A DNA stretch of 64,000 nucleotides, taken from the NCBI RefSeq assembly GCF_001953885.1, contig NZ_MQUS01000007.1:301936-365935 (forward strand). The letters run 5' to 3'. A program made the translations under genes and the position numbers. This document shows positions 43,264-54,996 of the stretch, piece after piece. Position 1 is the first letter of the stretch, and every line of letters begins with the position of its first letter. A model generated the notes under the pieces. It had not been told where the DNA came from and made no database searches. It worked only from the letters and a program-made list of their open reading frames with translations. The DNA comes from Streptomyces sp. IMTB 2501. Lineage in GTDB: Bacteria > Actinomycetota > Actinomycetes > Streptomycetales > Streptomycetaceae.

Positions 43264-44682
43264 ATGGCACGCATCGGTCTGCTGTCCCTCTCCGACGGCC
43301 GGGACTTCGTCCACCGGGACATCACCGGGCACATCGCCCGCGCCGCGCAGCAACTCGCCGCGATGCTGCGCGACGCCGGACACCAGGTCGTCATCGCGCC
43401 CGAGCAGGTGAGCAGCAACGAACTCGCCACCAGCCAGGCCCGCTGGCTGGCCGACCAGCACCTGGACCTGACGGTCTTCCACCACAGCGTGTGGACGTTT
43501 CCGCACTTCACCATGCTGGCCGCCGACGCCACCCCGGGCCCGCTGCTGCTGGTCGCCAACATCGACCCCCAGTACCCGGGCATGGTGGGCATGCTCGCGG
43601 GCGGCGGCGGCCTCGACCAGATCGGACGCGTCCACGCCCGCGCCTGGGGCGACCTCGGCGACCCCGACGTACGCAAGCGCATACTCGCGCAAGTGCGGGC
43701 CGCCGCGGCCGTCCAGGGCCTGCGCGGCTCCACCTTCGGCCGTATCGGTGGCCGCCCGATGGGCATGTACACCGCTGTCGCCAACGCCGACCAATGGATG
43801 CGGCAGTTCGGCGTGGACGTCGAGGAGATCGACCAGTGGGAGATCGTCCGCCGCAGCGAGCACGTCGAACAGTCCCGGGTGACCGCCGCCCGCACCTGGC
43901 TCGAGAAGCACGCTGCCGGGGTGCACTACGACGGCGACCGGCTGACCCCGGAGCTGCTGGAGCGCCAGATCCGCAGCTACTACGCGATGCGGGAACTCAT
44001 CGACGAGTGGCACCTGGACTTCTCCGGCATCAAGGGCCAGCCCGAACTCACCACCCACTTCTGCACCATGGACGTCGCCGAGGCGTTCCTCAACGACCCC
44101 TACGACTGGGAGGGCCCCAAGGAGACCCATGTCACCGCCACCGAGGCGGACATGGACGGCGCGCTCACCATGCAGCTGCTCAAGCTGCTCAGCGGCGACC
44201 CGGTCCTCTTCGCCGACGTGCGCCACTACCACGCCGACCTGGACGTGTGGGACCTGTGCAACTCCGGCCAGCACGCCACCTGGTACGCCGCCCGCTCGGC
44301 CGACCCCGCCGAGAACCTCTCCCGGGTGCACTTCCACCCGGAGGTCTTCTACTTCCCCGCCGGCGGGGCCTCCGTCCAGCACCTGGCCGCCCCGGGCGAC
44401 CTCACCTTCGCCCGGCTCACCCGGGAGGACGGCGAGTACCGGATGCACGTGATGCGCGGCGCGTTCGAGACCTACGACGAGGAGACCAACGAGCGGATGA
44501 TGCGCGCCTCGACCTATGAGTGGCCGCACGCCTTCGCCCGGCTGAACGCCCGGGCCGACGACTTCCTCTCCCGCTTCGGCTCCAATCACATCCACGCCGT
44601 CCCGGGCGACTACGTTGCGGAGTTGCGCGCGGTGTGCCGCCAGCTCGGCATCCGTTACGACGGCTTCGGCGATGCGGCCTGA
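43264..44682 (+). CDS. L-fucose/L-arabinose isomerase family protein
   Basis: 472 aa, ATG 43264 with GGAGG 6 nt upstream. The N-terminus (RIGLLSLSDGRDFVHRDITG) and motifs FHHSVWTFPHFTML, LLLVANIDPQYPGMVG, GGRPMGMYTA and KGQPELTTHFCTMD match the fucose/arabinose isomerase fold. Candidate metal ligands are Glu in GQPEL and Asp/His in the C-terminal half. Such enzymes convert an aldose to a ketose; with the FGGY kinase and importer next to it, it would begin catabolism of an imported sugar. Which sugar cannot be told from sequence alone. Confidence 0.9.
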   Translation: MARIGLLSLSDGRDFVHRDITGHIARAAQQLAAMLRDAGHQVVIAPEQVSSNELATSQARWLADQHLDLTVFHHSVWTFPHFTMLAADATPGPLLLVANIDPQYPGMVGMLAGGGGLDQIGRVHARAWGDLGDPDVRKRILAQVRAAAAVQGLRGSTFGRIGGRPMGMYTAVANADQWMRQFGVDVEEIDQWEIVRRSEHVEQSRVTAARTWLEKHAAGVHYDGDRLTPELLERQIRSYYAMRELIDEWHLDFSGIKGQPELTTHFCTMDVAEAFLNDPYDWEGPKETHVTATEADMDGALTMQLLKLLSGDPVLFADVRHYHADLDVWDLCNSGQHATWYAARSADPAENLSRVHFHPEVFYFPAGGASVQHLAAPGDLTFARLTREDGEYRMHVMRGAFETYDEETNERMMRASTYEWPHAFARLNARADDFLSRFGSNHIHAVPGDYVAELRAVCRQLGIRYDGFGDAA

Positions 44683-44760
44683 CGAGTCGTCAAACGGCTG
44701 AGGGACGTCACAGCGCCCCGGCACGGCCGTCGCCCCGCACCTTCCATCCGAGGAACCACC

Positions 44761-46251
44761 ATGACCCTGCTGCTCGGCATCGACATCGGCACCTCCGGCT
44801 CCAAGGGCGTACTCACGCGCCCCGGCGGCGAGCTCGTCGCCCAGGCCGTGCGCGAACACCGCACCTCCAGCCCGCGGCCCGGCTGGGTGGAGCACGATGC
44901 CCAGGCCGTCTGGTGGCACGACTTCAGAGACCTGGCCGGCGAGTTGCTGGCCCGCGCGCCGCACGGCGAGCGGCCGGCCGCGGTCGGGGTCAGCGGTATC
45001 GGCCCCTGCCTCCTGCCCACGGACGCCTCCGGCACCCCGCTGCGGCCGGCGATCCTGTACGGCGTCGACACCCGGGCCGGAAAGGAGATCGCCGAGCAGA
45101 CTGCTCGCTACGGCGCCGAGGCGGTACTGGCCCGCTGCGGGTCACCACTCACGAGCCAGGCCATCGGCCCCAAACTCGCCTGGCTGCGCCGCCACGAGCC
45201 GGAAGTGTACGCCCGCACCCGGCGCTGGTTCATGGCGAGCTCGTACCTCACCCACCGCCTCACCGGCGCCTACGTCCTCGACCATCACTCCGCCAGCCAG
45301 TGCACCCCGCTGTACGACCTGCGCGAGCAGGCGTGGATCGAGGACCGCTGCGGGGAGATCGCCCCCGGACTTCAGTGGCCGCAACTGGTCCAGCCGGCCG
45401 ACGTGGTCGGCACCGTCACCGCGGGGGCCGCCGCCGAGACCGGCCTGCCGGAAGGGGTCCCGGTCGTCGCCGGCACGGTGGACGCCTGGGCGGAGGCCAC
45501 CGGTGTGGGCGTGGACAGCCCCGGGGACGTCATGCTGATGTACGGCACCACCATGTTCCTGGTGAACGTCACGGCCGACGTGGTGAGCAGCCCGCAGCTG
45601 TGGGGCACGGCGGGCGCCTTCCCCGGCACGTACTGCCTGGCCGCCGGGATGGCCACGTCGGGAGCGGTCACCGGCTGGCTGCGCGACCTCACCGGGGCCC
45701 CGTACGAGACCCTGACGGCCGAGGCGGCCGAGGTGCCGCCCGGCGCGCAGGGCCTGCTGATGCTGCCGTACTTCGCCGGGGAGCGCACTCCGTTGTTCGA
45801 CCCGGACGCCCGTGGCCTGCTGCACGGTCTGACGCTGCGTCATCAGCGCGGCCATGTCTACCGGGCCGCGCTGGAGGGAACCGCCTTCGGGGTGCGGCAC
45901 AACCTCGCGGCCATGGCCGCGGCGGGCGGCGACATCCGCCGGCTGGTCGCCGTGGGCGGCGGCGCCCGCAGCCTGTGGACCCGGATCGTCTCCGACGTCA
46001 CCGGCAGGCCGCAGGAGCTGCCGCGCCACACCATCGGCGCGGCGTACGGCGACACGGTCCTCGCCGCGCTGGGCGCGGGGCTGGCCGGCCCCGGCGACGT
46101 CGCCGGCTGGAACCCGGCCGTGGCCGTGGTGGAGCCCGATCCCGAGGCCGGTGCGGTCTACGACGAGCTCTACGGGCTCTACCTGGACCTCTATCCGGCG
46201 ACCCGGGATGCGGCGCACGCGCTGGCGGCCCGCCAGCGGGCGGACTCCTGA
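44761..46251 (+). CDS. FGGY-family carbohydrate kinase (xylulokinase-like)
   Basis: 496 aa, ATG 44761. N-terminal phosphate loop LLGIDIGTSGSKGVLTRPGG, WVEHDAQAVWW, FGGY domain interface GVPVVAGTVDAWAEATGVGV with the catalytic Asp, MYGTTMFL, and the C-terminal signature ALEGTAFGVRHNL, VAVGGGARSLWTRIVSDVTG. It phosphorylates the ketose made by the isomerase, using ATP in the cytoplasm. It lies 78 bp after the isomerase in the same operon. Confidence 0.92.
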   Translation: MTLLLGIDIGTSGSKGVLTRPGGELVAQAVREHRTSSPRPGWVEHDAQAVWWHDFRDLAGELLARAPHGERPAAVGVSGIGPCLLPTDASGTPLRPAILYGVDTRAGKEIAEQTARYGAEAVLARCGSPLTSQAIGPKLAWLRRHEPEVYARTRRWFMASSYLTHRLTGAYVLDHHSASQCTPLYDLREQAWIEDRCGEIAPGLQWPQLVQPADVVGTVTAGAAAETGLPEGVPVVAGTVDAWAEATGVGVDSPGDVMLMYGTTMFLVNVTADVVSSPQLWGTAGAFPGTYCLAAGMATSGAVTGWLRDLTGAPYETLTAEAAEVPPGAQGLLMLPYFAGERTPLFDPDARGLLHGLTLRHQRGHVYRAALEGTAFGVRHNLAAMAAAGGDIRRLVAVGGGARSLWTRIVSDVTGRPQELPRHTIGAAYGDTVLAALGAGLAGPGDVAGWNPAVAVVEPDPEAGAVYDELYGLYLDLYPATRDAAHALAARQRADS

Positions 46252-46318
46252 CGGTTTCGCCGGCCGTCACGGTCCCTGCTCGCCCGTATGTGTCCCGGTC
46301 CTGCTCGCCGGGATTCAC

Positions 46319-46330
46319 GAAATCGATTTC
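46319..46330. promoter_or_regulatory. LacI-type operator 2 (GAAATCGATTTC)
   Basis: Exact copy of the 12-bp palindrome at 43231-43242, 77 bp before the ABC ATPase start. Two identical sites ~3.1 kb apart could allow repression by looping as well as independent control of the transport genes. Confidence 0.8.
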
Positions 46331-46366
46331 CTACTACACCACCTGTGAACCATAGGGAGGTCCACG

Positions 46367-46395
46367 ATGGCGCGGTTGAACGCGGACGGCGCGAC

Positions 46396-46399
<4 letters not shown>
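46367..46399 (+). CDS. Possible 10-codon leader peptide before the sugar ABC ATPase
   Basis: ATG 46367 has the best ribosome site of this region (AGGGAGG, 46354-46360). It encodes only MARLNADGAT before a TGA that overlaps the ABC ATPase start codon (ATGA at 46396-46399). The ATPase itself has no ribosome site, so its translation may depend on this short frame. A sequencing indel that split one longer N-terminus is the alternative. Confidence 0.45.
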
Positions 46400-47981
<1,582 letters not shown>

Positions 47982-47985
<4 letters not shown>

Positions 47986-49076
47986 GCAAGACACTCCCAC
48001 CGGCACGGGACACAGCCGCCGGCACTGGCGAGCACTTCCAGACGCTGCGCGAGCGCCTGTCCCGGGCCCTGCCGTCTCTCGGCTCCCTCCGGAGCTACAT
48101 CGGTCTGCTGCTCGTTGTCGCCGTGGGTATCGCCACCAAGGGCCAGATCTTCTGGAACCAGGACAACCTCACCAACGCCGTCACCGCCTTCGCTTCGCGC
48201 GGCATCCTCGCCGTCGGCGTCACCCTGGTCATCCTCACCGCGGGGATCGACCTGTCCGTGGGTTCGGTGCTGGGCATCGGTTCCATGACGGCGGCGATAC
48301 TGCTGGTCCACCACGGCCTGTCGCCCTGGGCGATCGTCCCGCTGTGCGCGCTGGTGGGCGCGTTCTTCGGCTTCCTCAACGGGATCGGCACCACCTGGCT
48401 GCGCATCCAGTCCTTCGTGATGACCCTGGCCATGCTCTCGGTGGTGCGGGGCATCGACCGGCAGATGAGCAACAACGTGGCCGTCGGCGTTCAACTCGTG
48501 GAACCCAGCGGCCACCTGACGCCCAAGGCCGCCGCCTTCGCCGCGCTGGGAACCCCGGGTCACACCCTGGTCGCAGGCATCGGCTACCCCGTGATCGCGT
48601 TCGTCGCGGTCTGCGTCGCGGTGCAACTGGTGCTCTCCAGAACCCGGTTCGGACGGCATGTGTACGCCGTGGGCGGCAACCCCGTCGCCGCCCGGCTCTC
48701 CGGGGTAAACGTCAACCTCGTGATCATCAGCGTCTTCACGCTCTGCGGCCTGCTGGCCGGCTTCGCCGGTCCCATCGACGCCGCGTACAGCGCCTCGGCC
48801 GACCCGCTGGCCGGCACCTCCTACGAGCTGGACGCCATCGCCGCGGCCGTCATAGGCGGCACCAGCCTGGCCGGCGGCAAGGGCACCATCACCGGCACCG
48901 CCGTCGGCGCGCTGATCCTCACCCTGCTCGACAACGTCCTGGGGCTCAACGCGATCAGTGACAACATGCAGATGATCATCAAGGGTCTGATCGTCGTCGT
49001 GGCCGTAGTGCTGCAGCGGCCGGGCTTCCTCCAGCCGCTCGCCGAGCCGCTGCGGCGACTGCGCGCCCGCGCCTGA
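47982..49076 (+). CDS. Sugar ABC transporter permease (RbsC-like)
   Basis: 364 aa, ATGA overlap. About nine membrane segments with the CUT2 signature VILTAGIDLSVGSVLGIGSM, AAVIGGTSLAGGKGTITGTA and LLDNVLGLNAISDNMQMIIK. The N-terminal ~35 residues are hydrophilic. It forms the membrane channel with the ATPase and binding protein. Confidence 0.93.
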
Positions 49077-49133
49077 CCCCCTCCTCCCTCCCCCCACACC
49101 ACCACCCACCCTCACCCACGCAAGGAGTCCGCT

Positions 49134-50132
49134 GTGTCCTTGAGCCGTCGCACCTCCGTGGCCATCGCCGGCGCGGTCGCCACCGTCGCCGCCCTCACTT
49201 CCTGCTCCGCCCATGCGCCGGGCACCACCGCCGGCGGCTCGGGCAGCGGGAAGAAGACGTTTGTGGTCGGCTACTCCCAGTCCAACAACGCCGAGCCGTA
49301 CCGCGCCCAGCTCAACGCGCAGCTCGAGTACTTCGTCACGAAGTACCCGGACCTCAAGCTGCTGCCCATCACCGACGCGCACCAGGACAGCGCAACACAG
49401 GTCAGCCAGGTGCAGAACTTCATCCAGCAGAAGGTCGACGTCCTGATCCTCTCGCCCAACGAGCCGGCCCCACTGACGGCCGCGGTGCAGCAGGCCTGCA
49501 CCGCGCACATCCCCGTCATCGTCCTGGACCGCACCGTGAACACCGACTGCTACACGTCCTTCATCGGCGGCGACAACTACAAGATCGGCAAGCTCGCCGG
49601 TGAAGCGGCCATGCAGGCCCTGCCCCAGGGCGGAAACGTGGCCGAACTCCAGGGGACCCTGTCCGACCAGCCGCAGATCGACCGCGACAAGGGCTTCAGA
49701 GACGCCATAGCCGGACACCACATCACCATCGTGTACCACCAGGAGGCGAAGTGGCTGAAGGCCAACGCCACCGCGATCACGCAGCGATGGCTCGCCCAAG
49801 GCAAGAAGATCGACCTCGTCTACGGTGAGAACGACGACATGGCCCTCGGCGCCGTCCTCGCGGCCCGCGGCGCCGGCAAGGCCGACGGCATTAGGTTCGT
49901 CGGCATCGACGGTCTCGCCATCCCCACCGGCGGCATCCGCGCCGTACAGCTCGGCCAGATGTACACCACCTTCATCTACCCGACCGGCGCCCAGCAGGCG
50001 GCGGACACCGCCGAGGCCATCGCGCACGGAAAGTCCGTCAGTAAGCACCAGACACTCCAGACCACCAGGATCACCAAGGACAACGCCGCGGCCGTCTACA
50101 AGCAGTACGACATGTCCGGCAGGATCGGCTGA
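49134..50132 (+). CDS. Sugar-binding lipoprotein of the CUT2 transporter
   Basis: 332 aa from GTG 49134 after AAGGAG. Signal with lipobox ALTSC (Cys ~24). Periplasmic-binding type 1 fold: TFVVGYSQSNNAEPYRAQLN, VDVLILSPNEPAPLTAAVQQ, VIVLDRTVNTDCYTSFIGGD, GENDDMALGAVLAA and IDGLAIPTGGIRAVQLGQMY. The binding-site pattern is ribose/galactofuranose-binding-like, but the ligand is not assignable by eye. Last gene of the regulon. Confidence 0.92.
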   Translation: MSLSRRTSVAIAGAVATVAALTSCSAHAPGTTAGGSGSGKKTFVVGYSQSNNAEPYRAQLNAQLEYFVTKYPDLKLLPITDAHQDSATQVSQVQNFIQQKVDVLILSPNEPAPLTAAVQQACTAHIPVIVLDRTVNTDCYTSFIGGDNYKIGKLAGEAAMQALPQGGNVAELQGTLSDQPQIDRDKGFRDAIAGHHITIVYHQEAKWLKANATAITQRWLAQGKKIDLVYGENDDMALGAVLAARGAGKADGIRFVGIDGLAIPTGGIRAVQLGQMYTTFIYPTGAQQAADTAEAIAHGKSVSKHQTLQTTRITKDNAAAVYKQYDMSGRIG

Positions 50133-50648
50133 TCCCGACCGCTCCCGAACCAGGGTCGGCGGCGTACCCCCCGGGCGGTTACCGCATTGGCCATGGCGGC
50201 AAAGGAGTTGGCAGGGATCCCGTGCAGCTGTCGGCGCACGCCGGGAGTGAGCTGGGCCGCCTCGTCGGTTCTGGCTGCCCGCTCCTCGTCGATCGCACTC
50301 CGTCGGCGGATCATCTGCGTGGTGGTGCTGCGACCAGGGACGTGTGCCAGGCCGCGTCAATGGGCGGCCAGTTGATGGGGAGGCTGCGTCGTTGGTCCCC
50401 GAACAACAGCCGCTCCAGCGGCCACCCTTGCCCGCGCGTCGGACTGTGCACAGGCCGCGATCGCCGCCCCGAGCTCCCGTACCCCCTCGTCGAGCGTCAC
50501 CGGGCGCCACGAGAGCGCCACGCCGTGGAACGGTCAGCCGGTTGCGCCCCCGCTTCAGCGGGCACGGCAACCGGCCAAGGCCCCGCGACTGAACCATCGA
50601 GTCGGTCCGGACGCCGGTGGTAGGGCGGCGCACGAAAACAGAACCGGC
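50133..50648. other. Intergenic region with possible decayed minus-strand sequence
   Basis: These 516 bases lie between convergent genes. Minus-strand pieces in three frames look protein-like (VRELGAAIAACAQSDARARV; LLFGDQRRSLPINWPPIDAA; LTPGVRRQLHGIPANSFAAM). I cannot assign them to a family, so I only note them as a possible relic. Confidence 0.3.
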
Positions 50649-52115
50649 TCACCGGCCGGCCGTCGTCGCCTGACGCGCGGCCGGGGCCGCCCCATGGCCG
50701 CCGTTGGCGCTGAGCGCGCGCAGGATGTCCTCGACGCTCTGCTTGGCGTCGCCGAAGAGCATGCTGCTGTTCTCGCGGAAGAAGAGCGGGTTCTGCACGC
50801 CCGCGTAGCCGGAGGCCATGGAGCGCTTGAAGACGATGACCTGCTCCGCGTCCCAGACCCGCAGCACCGGCATGCCGGCGATCGGGCTGCCCGGGTCCTC
50901 GGTCGCGGCCGGGTTGACGGTGTCGTTCGCGCCGATGACCAGCACGACCGAGGTGGCGGCGAAGTCGTCGTTGATCTCGTCCATTTCCAGGACGATGTCG
51001 TAGGGCACCTTCGCCTCTGCCAGCAGCACGTTCATGTGCCCGGGCAGGCGGCCGGCGACGGGGTGGACGCCGAAGCGGACCCCGACACCCCGCTCGCGCA
51101 GCTGCCGCGTCAGCTCCGCGACGGGGTGCTGGGCCTGAGCGACGGCCATGCCATAACCGGGGGTGATGATCACCGAGCCGGCCTGGGCGAGCATCTCGGC
51201 CGCCTCCGCGGCTCGCACCTCGCGGTGCTCGCCCTGCTCCTCCTCGCGGCTGGACGGCGCCTCGATGCCGAAACCGCCCGCGATGACGGAGATGAAGGAT
51301 CGGTTCATAGCCTTGCACATGATGTAGGACAGGTAGGCACCGGACGATCCCACCAGCGCGCCCGTGACGATGAGCAGGTTGTTGTCGAGCAGGAAGCCGG
51401 CCGCGGCCGCCGCCCACCCCGAATAGCTGTTCAGCATGGAGACGACGACGGGCATGTCGCCGCCGCCGATCGAAGCGACCAGGTGCCAGCCGAGCGCCAG
51501 TGCCACCGCGGTCACGGTGATCATCAGCGGCGGGTTCGGGCTGATCGTGAACCAGACGGTCAGTACGACGAACGCGGCGAGCGCGCCGAGGTTCAGCGCG
51601 TTCTTGCCGGGGAGCGTCAGCGGACGGGACTTGATGCGCGCCGAGAGCTTCAGGAACGCGACGATCGAGCCGGTGAAGGTGACCGCGCCGATGAAGATGC
51701 CGATGAACACCTCGGCGTGGTGGATGCCCAGCAGGTCGGCGCTGATCCGGGTCTGCTCGGTGCCGTGCGCCTCCACCTCCAGGTAGCTGTTCCAGCCCAC
51801 CATCACCGCGGCGAGGCCGACGAAGCTGTGGAGCACCGCGATCAGTTCGGGCATCTGCGTCATCTCGACGCGGCGGGCCCGCCACAGGCCGATCGCCGCG
51901 CCGAGTGCCATGGCCAGCACGATCAGGGCCACTGCCCCGGCGGTGATGCTCTGCGCCGCCACCACGACCGTGGCAACCAGGGCGAGGACCATACCTGCGA
52001 TGCCGTAGACGACACCGGCGCGCGAGGTCCGGTGCTGGGACAGGCCCGCCAGGCTGAGGATGAACAACAGGGCGGCGACCAGGTCGGCAGCGTGGGAGGC
52101 CGTCAGGGAGGTCAT
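50649..52115 (-). CDS. pntB: NAD(P) transhydrogenase beta subunit
   Basis: 488 aa, ATG 52115. Residues 1-~270 hold about nine membrane helices (domain [41 protein letters not shown]). From ~300 the NADP(H)-binding domain III is intact: [60 protein letters not shown] and [15 protein letters not shown]. With PntA it couples proton flow to hydride transfer from NADH to NADP. It starts 6 nt after pntA ends. Confidence 0.96.
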   Translation of the reverse strand: MTSLTASHAADLVAALLFILSLAGLSQHRTSRAGVVYGIAGMVLALVATVVVAAQSITAGAVALIVLAMALGAAIGLWRARRVEMTQMPELIAVLHSFVGLAAVMVGWNSYLEVEAHGTEQTRISADLLGIHHAEVFIGIFIGAVTFTGSIVAFLKLSARIKSRPLTLPGKNALNLGALAAFVVLTVWFTISPNPPLMITVTAVALALGWHLVASIGGGDMPVVVSMLNSYSGWAAAAAGFLLDNNLLIVTGALVGSSGAYLSYIMCKAMNRSFISVIAGGFGIEAPSSREEEQGEHREVRAAEAAEMLAQAGSVIITPGYGMAVAQAQHPVAELTRQLRERGVGVRFGVHPVAGRLPGHMNVLLAEAKVPYDIVLEMDEINDDFAATSVVLVIGANDTVNPAATEDPGSPIAGMPVLRVWDAEQVIVFKRSMASGYAGVQNPLFFRENSSMLFGDAKQSVEDILRALSANGGHGAAPAARQATTAGR

Positions 52116-52121
52116 CTGGGC

Positions 52122-53678
52122 TCAGCCTTTCGAGAACATGGACAGCATGCGGCGGGTGACGGCGAAACCTCCGAAGATGTTGACGCTCGTCAGCAGGATT
52201 GCCACGAACGACAGCGCCGTGATGATCCGGCTCTCGTGCCCGATCTGCAGCAGGGCGCCGATCACGACGATTCCGGAGATCGCGTTGGTCACCGACATCA
52301 GCGGGGTGTGCAGTGCGTGGTGCACCTTGCCGATGACGTAGTAGCCGATCACCACCGCCAGAGCGAACACGGTGAAGTTGCCCGCGAGTTGGGCGGGAGC
52401 GAAGGCCACCAGCAGGAACATGGCGAGCATGCCGAGCCCGATCAAGCCGAAGCGCCACGCAGTCGTCAGCTTCGATTGCCTCGGCTCGGGCGCGGCGGGC
52501 GCGGCCGCGGGCTGCGCGGCGGGCGCGGCCGAGACGGCGACGGGCGGCGGCGGCCAGGTGACTGCACCGCCCCGCACCACGGTCACGGCCCGCTGCACGA
52601 CGTCGTCGGAGTCGATCGTCAGCTGTCCGTCCTTGCCGGGGGTGAGCAGCTTCAGCAGGTTCACCAGGTTGGTGCCGAACAGCTGCGAGGCCTGGGCAGG
52701 CAGCCGCGAGGCCAGGTCGGTGTACCCGATGATGGTGACGCCGTTGTCGGTGACGACGGCACGCCTCGGCACGGTGCCCTCGACGTTGCCGCCCTGGGCG
52801 GCGGCCATGTCGACGATGACGCTGCCCGGCTTCATGACCGCCACGTCCCGCGCCGTCAGCAGGATCGGCGCCGGCCGGCCCGGGATCAGCGCGGTAGTGA
52901 TCACGATGTCCACGTCCCTCGCCTGCTCGTGGTAGAGCTCCGCGGCGGCACGGTCGTAGTCGGCGGACGTCGCCTTGGCATAGCCGTCGGTACTCGCCTC
53001 CTGGGTGACGTGCACCGAAAGGTACTCGCCACCCACTGACTTCACCTGCTCCGCGACCTCGGGACGCGGGTCGGTGGCCCGTACGATCGCGCCGAGGCTG
53101 GACGCCGCACCGATCGCCGCAAGACCGGCCACACCCGCGCCGGCGACCAGCACCTTCGCCGGTGGCACCTTGCCCGCCGCGGTGACCTGGCCGGTGAAGA
53201 ACCGGCCAAAGACGTGCGCGGCCTCGATGACCGCACGGTAGCCGGCGATGTTCGCCATGGACGACAGCACATCCATCGACTGGGCACGCGAGATGCGCGG
53301 CACCGCGTCCAGTGCCAGAGCGGTCACTCCGGTATCGGCGAGCGTCCTGAGCAGCTCGGGGTTTTGTGCCGGGGCCAGCAGGGCGACCACGGTCGCGCCC
53401 TCCCGGAGCCGGGTGATCTCCGCGTCGGAAGGGGCGTTCACCTTCAGAACGACATCCGCGTCCCAGGCGTCGCCGATCTCCGCGCCGGCATCGAGATAGG
53501 CCTGGTCACTGAAGCCGGACGCGGCGCCGGCGTCGGCCTCCACCACGACCTCGTAACCGAGTCCCAGCAGCTGACGCACGGTCGTCGGCGTTGCCGCGAC
53601 ACGCGTCTCTCCGGAGACGGACTCGGCCACCACGCCGATGCGCTGGGGTGTGTGGTGCGCAGGTTCTTGTGCAGACAT
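52122..53678 (-). CDS. pntA: NAD(P) transhydrogenase alpha subunit (fused)
   Basis: 518 aa. Residues 1-~375 are the soluble NAD(H) domain I (RIGVVAESVSGETRVAATPT, VLVAGAGVAGLAAIGAASSL, PGSVIVDMAAAQGGNVEGTV). An Ala/Pro-rich linker (~385-405) leads to about four membrane helices (~415-515) with the PntA C-terminal motif HHALHTPLMSVTNAISGIVV. So it is the single-chain form rather than split PntAA/PntAB. First gene of the pair; the promoter would lie at ~53680-53790. Confidence 0.96.
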   Translation of the reverse strand: MSAQEPAHHTPQRIGVVAESVSGETRVAATPTTVRQLLGLGYEVVVEADAGAASGFSDQAYLDAGAEIGDAWDADVVLKVNAPSDAEITRLREGATVVALLAPAQNPELLRTLADTGVTALALDAVPRISRAQSMDVLSSMANIAGYRAVIEAAHVFGRFFTGQVTAAGKVPPAKVLVAGAGVAGLAAIGAASSLGAIVRATDPRPEVAEQVKSVGGEYLSVHVTQEASTDGYAKATSADYDRAAAELYHEQARDVDIVITTALIPGRPAPILLTARDVAVMKPGSVIVDMAAAQGGNVEGTVPRRAVVTDNGVTIIGYTDLASRLPAQASQLFGTNLVNLLKLLTPGKDGQLTIDSDDVVQRAVTVVRGGAVTWPPPPVAVSAAPAAQPAAAPAAPEPRQSKLTTAWRFGLIGLGMLAMFLLVAFAPAQLAGNFTVFALAVVIGYYVIGKVHHALHTPLMSVTNAISGIVVIGALLQIGHESRIITALSFVAILLTSVNIFGGFAVTRRMLSMFSKG

Positions 53679-54213
53679 TTCTCGTGTTCTCTCCCAAGAG
53701 CAGGGCTTGGCGGTCTACCCGCGTTCAAAGGGCGACCACAGGACTCGTTCCCGCGGACGCCGGCCGTGGGAACCTACCCGTAAGGGAAGCCCTTGCCTAC
53801 GGACATGGCCGTGGTGTGTTTCACTCGGCGATGGCCGCACCGCCGTTCGGTTACCTGGGCCACGTCGTGCCCTGTTCCAGGACAAGTCGCCGAAGAAAGC
53901 GTTCACTTCCGGCTGGTTCATGTCGGGCCGGAGGAGGCACAGGACTACTGCATCAGCTCGGTCCTGCCAGCGAGGCCCTGCTACTCCGGCACCCCCGCTC
54001 AGGCCGCCGAACGACCCCGACAAGGCGCATGACGCAGCAACGCTTGCCGAAACTCGTGAACATCCACGCTCCGACGCTGCGGCCCGCCTCGTCCACGATC
54101 TCTCGACGACCGGCGAAGAAACGGAGCGCTGGGCGCGGCTGGAGGAACAGGTGCGGCAGACGGAAGCCGAGATATCGGCCCTTGGGGAGTTACGGAACGC
54201 GAATGGGTGGTAG
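53679..54213. other. Mostly non-coding region upstream of pntA, possible gene tail on plus strand
   Basis: The pntA promoter must be here. At 54004-54213 a plus-strand frame reads AATLAETREHPRSDAAARLV then ETERWARLEEQVRQTEAEIS and ends in TAG. It looks like a coiled-coil C-terminus but has no start or family, and a minus-strand recombinase frame overlaps it. I do not call it as a gene. Confidence 0.35.
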
Positions 54214-54870
54214 GCGGTGACCGCTCCGCTGACTGCGCGGGTCGCGGTAGCGCGGGTGTGCCGGTCGTCTCGCCGAGCGCGGCCCTGCCGCCCTTCAGCT
54301 CGGGCACGTACTTGTAGATCGTGTCGCGGGCGACGCCAAGCGGTTTGGCGATCGAGGTGACCGTGTTCTCCGGGCGGGTCAGCAGGTCCCGGGCGTGACG
54401 GGTCTGTTCCTCGGTCATGACCGGCGGATGACCGAGACGGGGGCCGCGGGCGCGGGCGGCGTCCTGGCCCTCGTCGGTGCCGTGGATGATGAGTTCGCGG
54501 ATGAACTCCGCGAGCGCGGCGCACACATGGCAGACCAGGCGTCCGCCGGAGGTGGTGGTGCCGAGCCCCTCGTGGAGCGACGTGCAGCCGATGCCGCGCT
54601 TGCGCAGGCCGGAGACGGTGGCGAGGAGGTCCTGGGTGGAACGACCGAGCCGGTCGACGGAGGGGACGACCAGAGCTGCCCCTGCACGGAGGCAGTCGCG
54701 AGCCTTCCACAATTCCTTGCTCTCGGCGTTCCTGCCCGACTTCTTGCCAGCGAAGATCCGGATGCGGCCCGCTTCGGTGAGGGCGTGGTGGAGACCCGGT
54801 CGTACCCGACGAGGGCACCCCGCACTGCGGGGACGAGGGCGAGGAGATCGGTGGTGTCGTGGGAAGACAT
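54214..54870 (-). pseudogene. Small serine recombinase (resolvase/invertase) with frameshift at the catalytic region
   Basis: ATG 54870 begins SSHDTTDLLALVPAVRGALV, then GYDRVSTT with the catalytic Ser. Right after it the frame breaks and ~8 residues are lost. The other frame continues ALTEAGRIRIFAGKKSGRNA, VVPSVDRLGRSTQDLL and GTTTSGGRLVCHVCAALAEF, and ends with the DNA-binding HTH (NTVTSIAKPLGVARDTIYKY). All resolvase blocks are present in order, so this is a recently broken recombinase. The C-terminal frame stays open further left, but without recognisable content. Confidence 0.8.
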
Positions 54871-54996
54871 CTGCACCCGCGAGATCGTACAGAAAACGGT
54901 GCCTCTGAATTTCTTGAGCACGCCGATTTTTTGACACCGTTTCTCGCGCGCGATCCGGCGCCGATCCGGCCGCGGACCTCCGCTTTCCGATCTCGC

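Noticed and set aside
50133..50648. Decayed protein gene on the minus strand after pntB
   Set aside because: Pieces in three frames look protein-like, but I recognise no family and cannot exclude GC-bias noise.
54004..54213. Small plus-strand gene ending in a coiled coil
   Set aside because: No start codon with a ribosome site, no family, and it overlaps a minus-strand recombinase frame.
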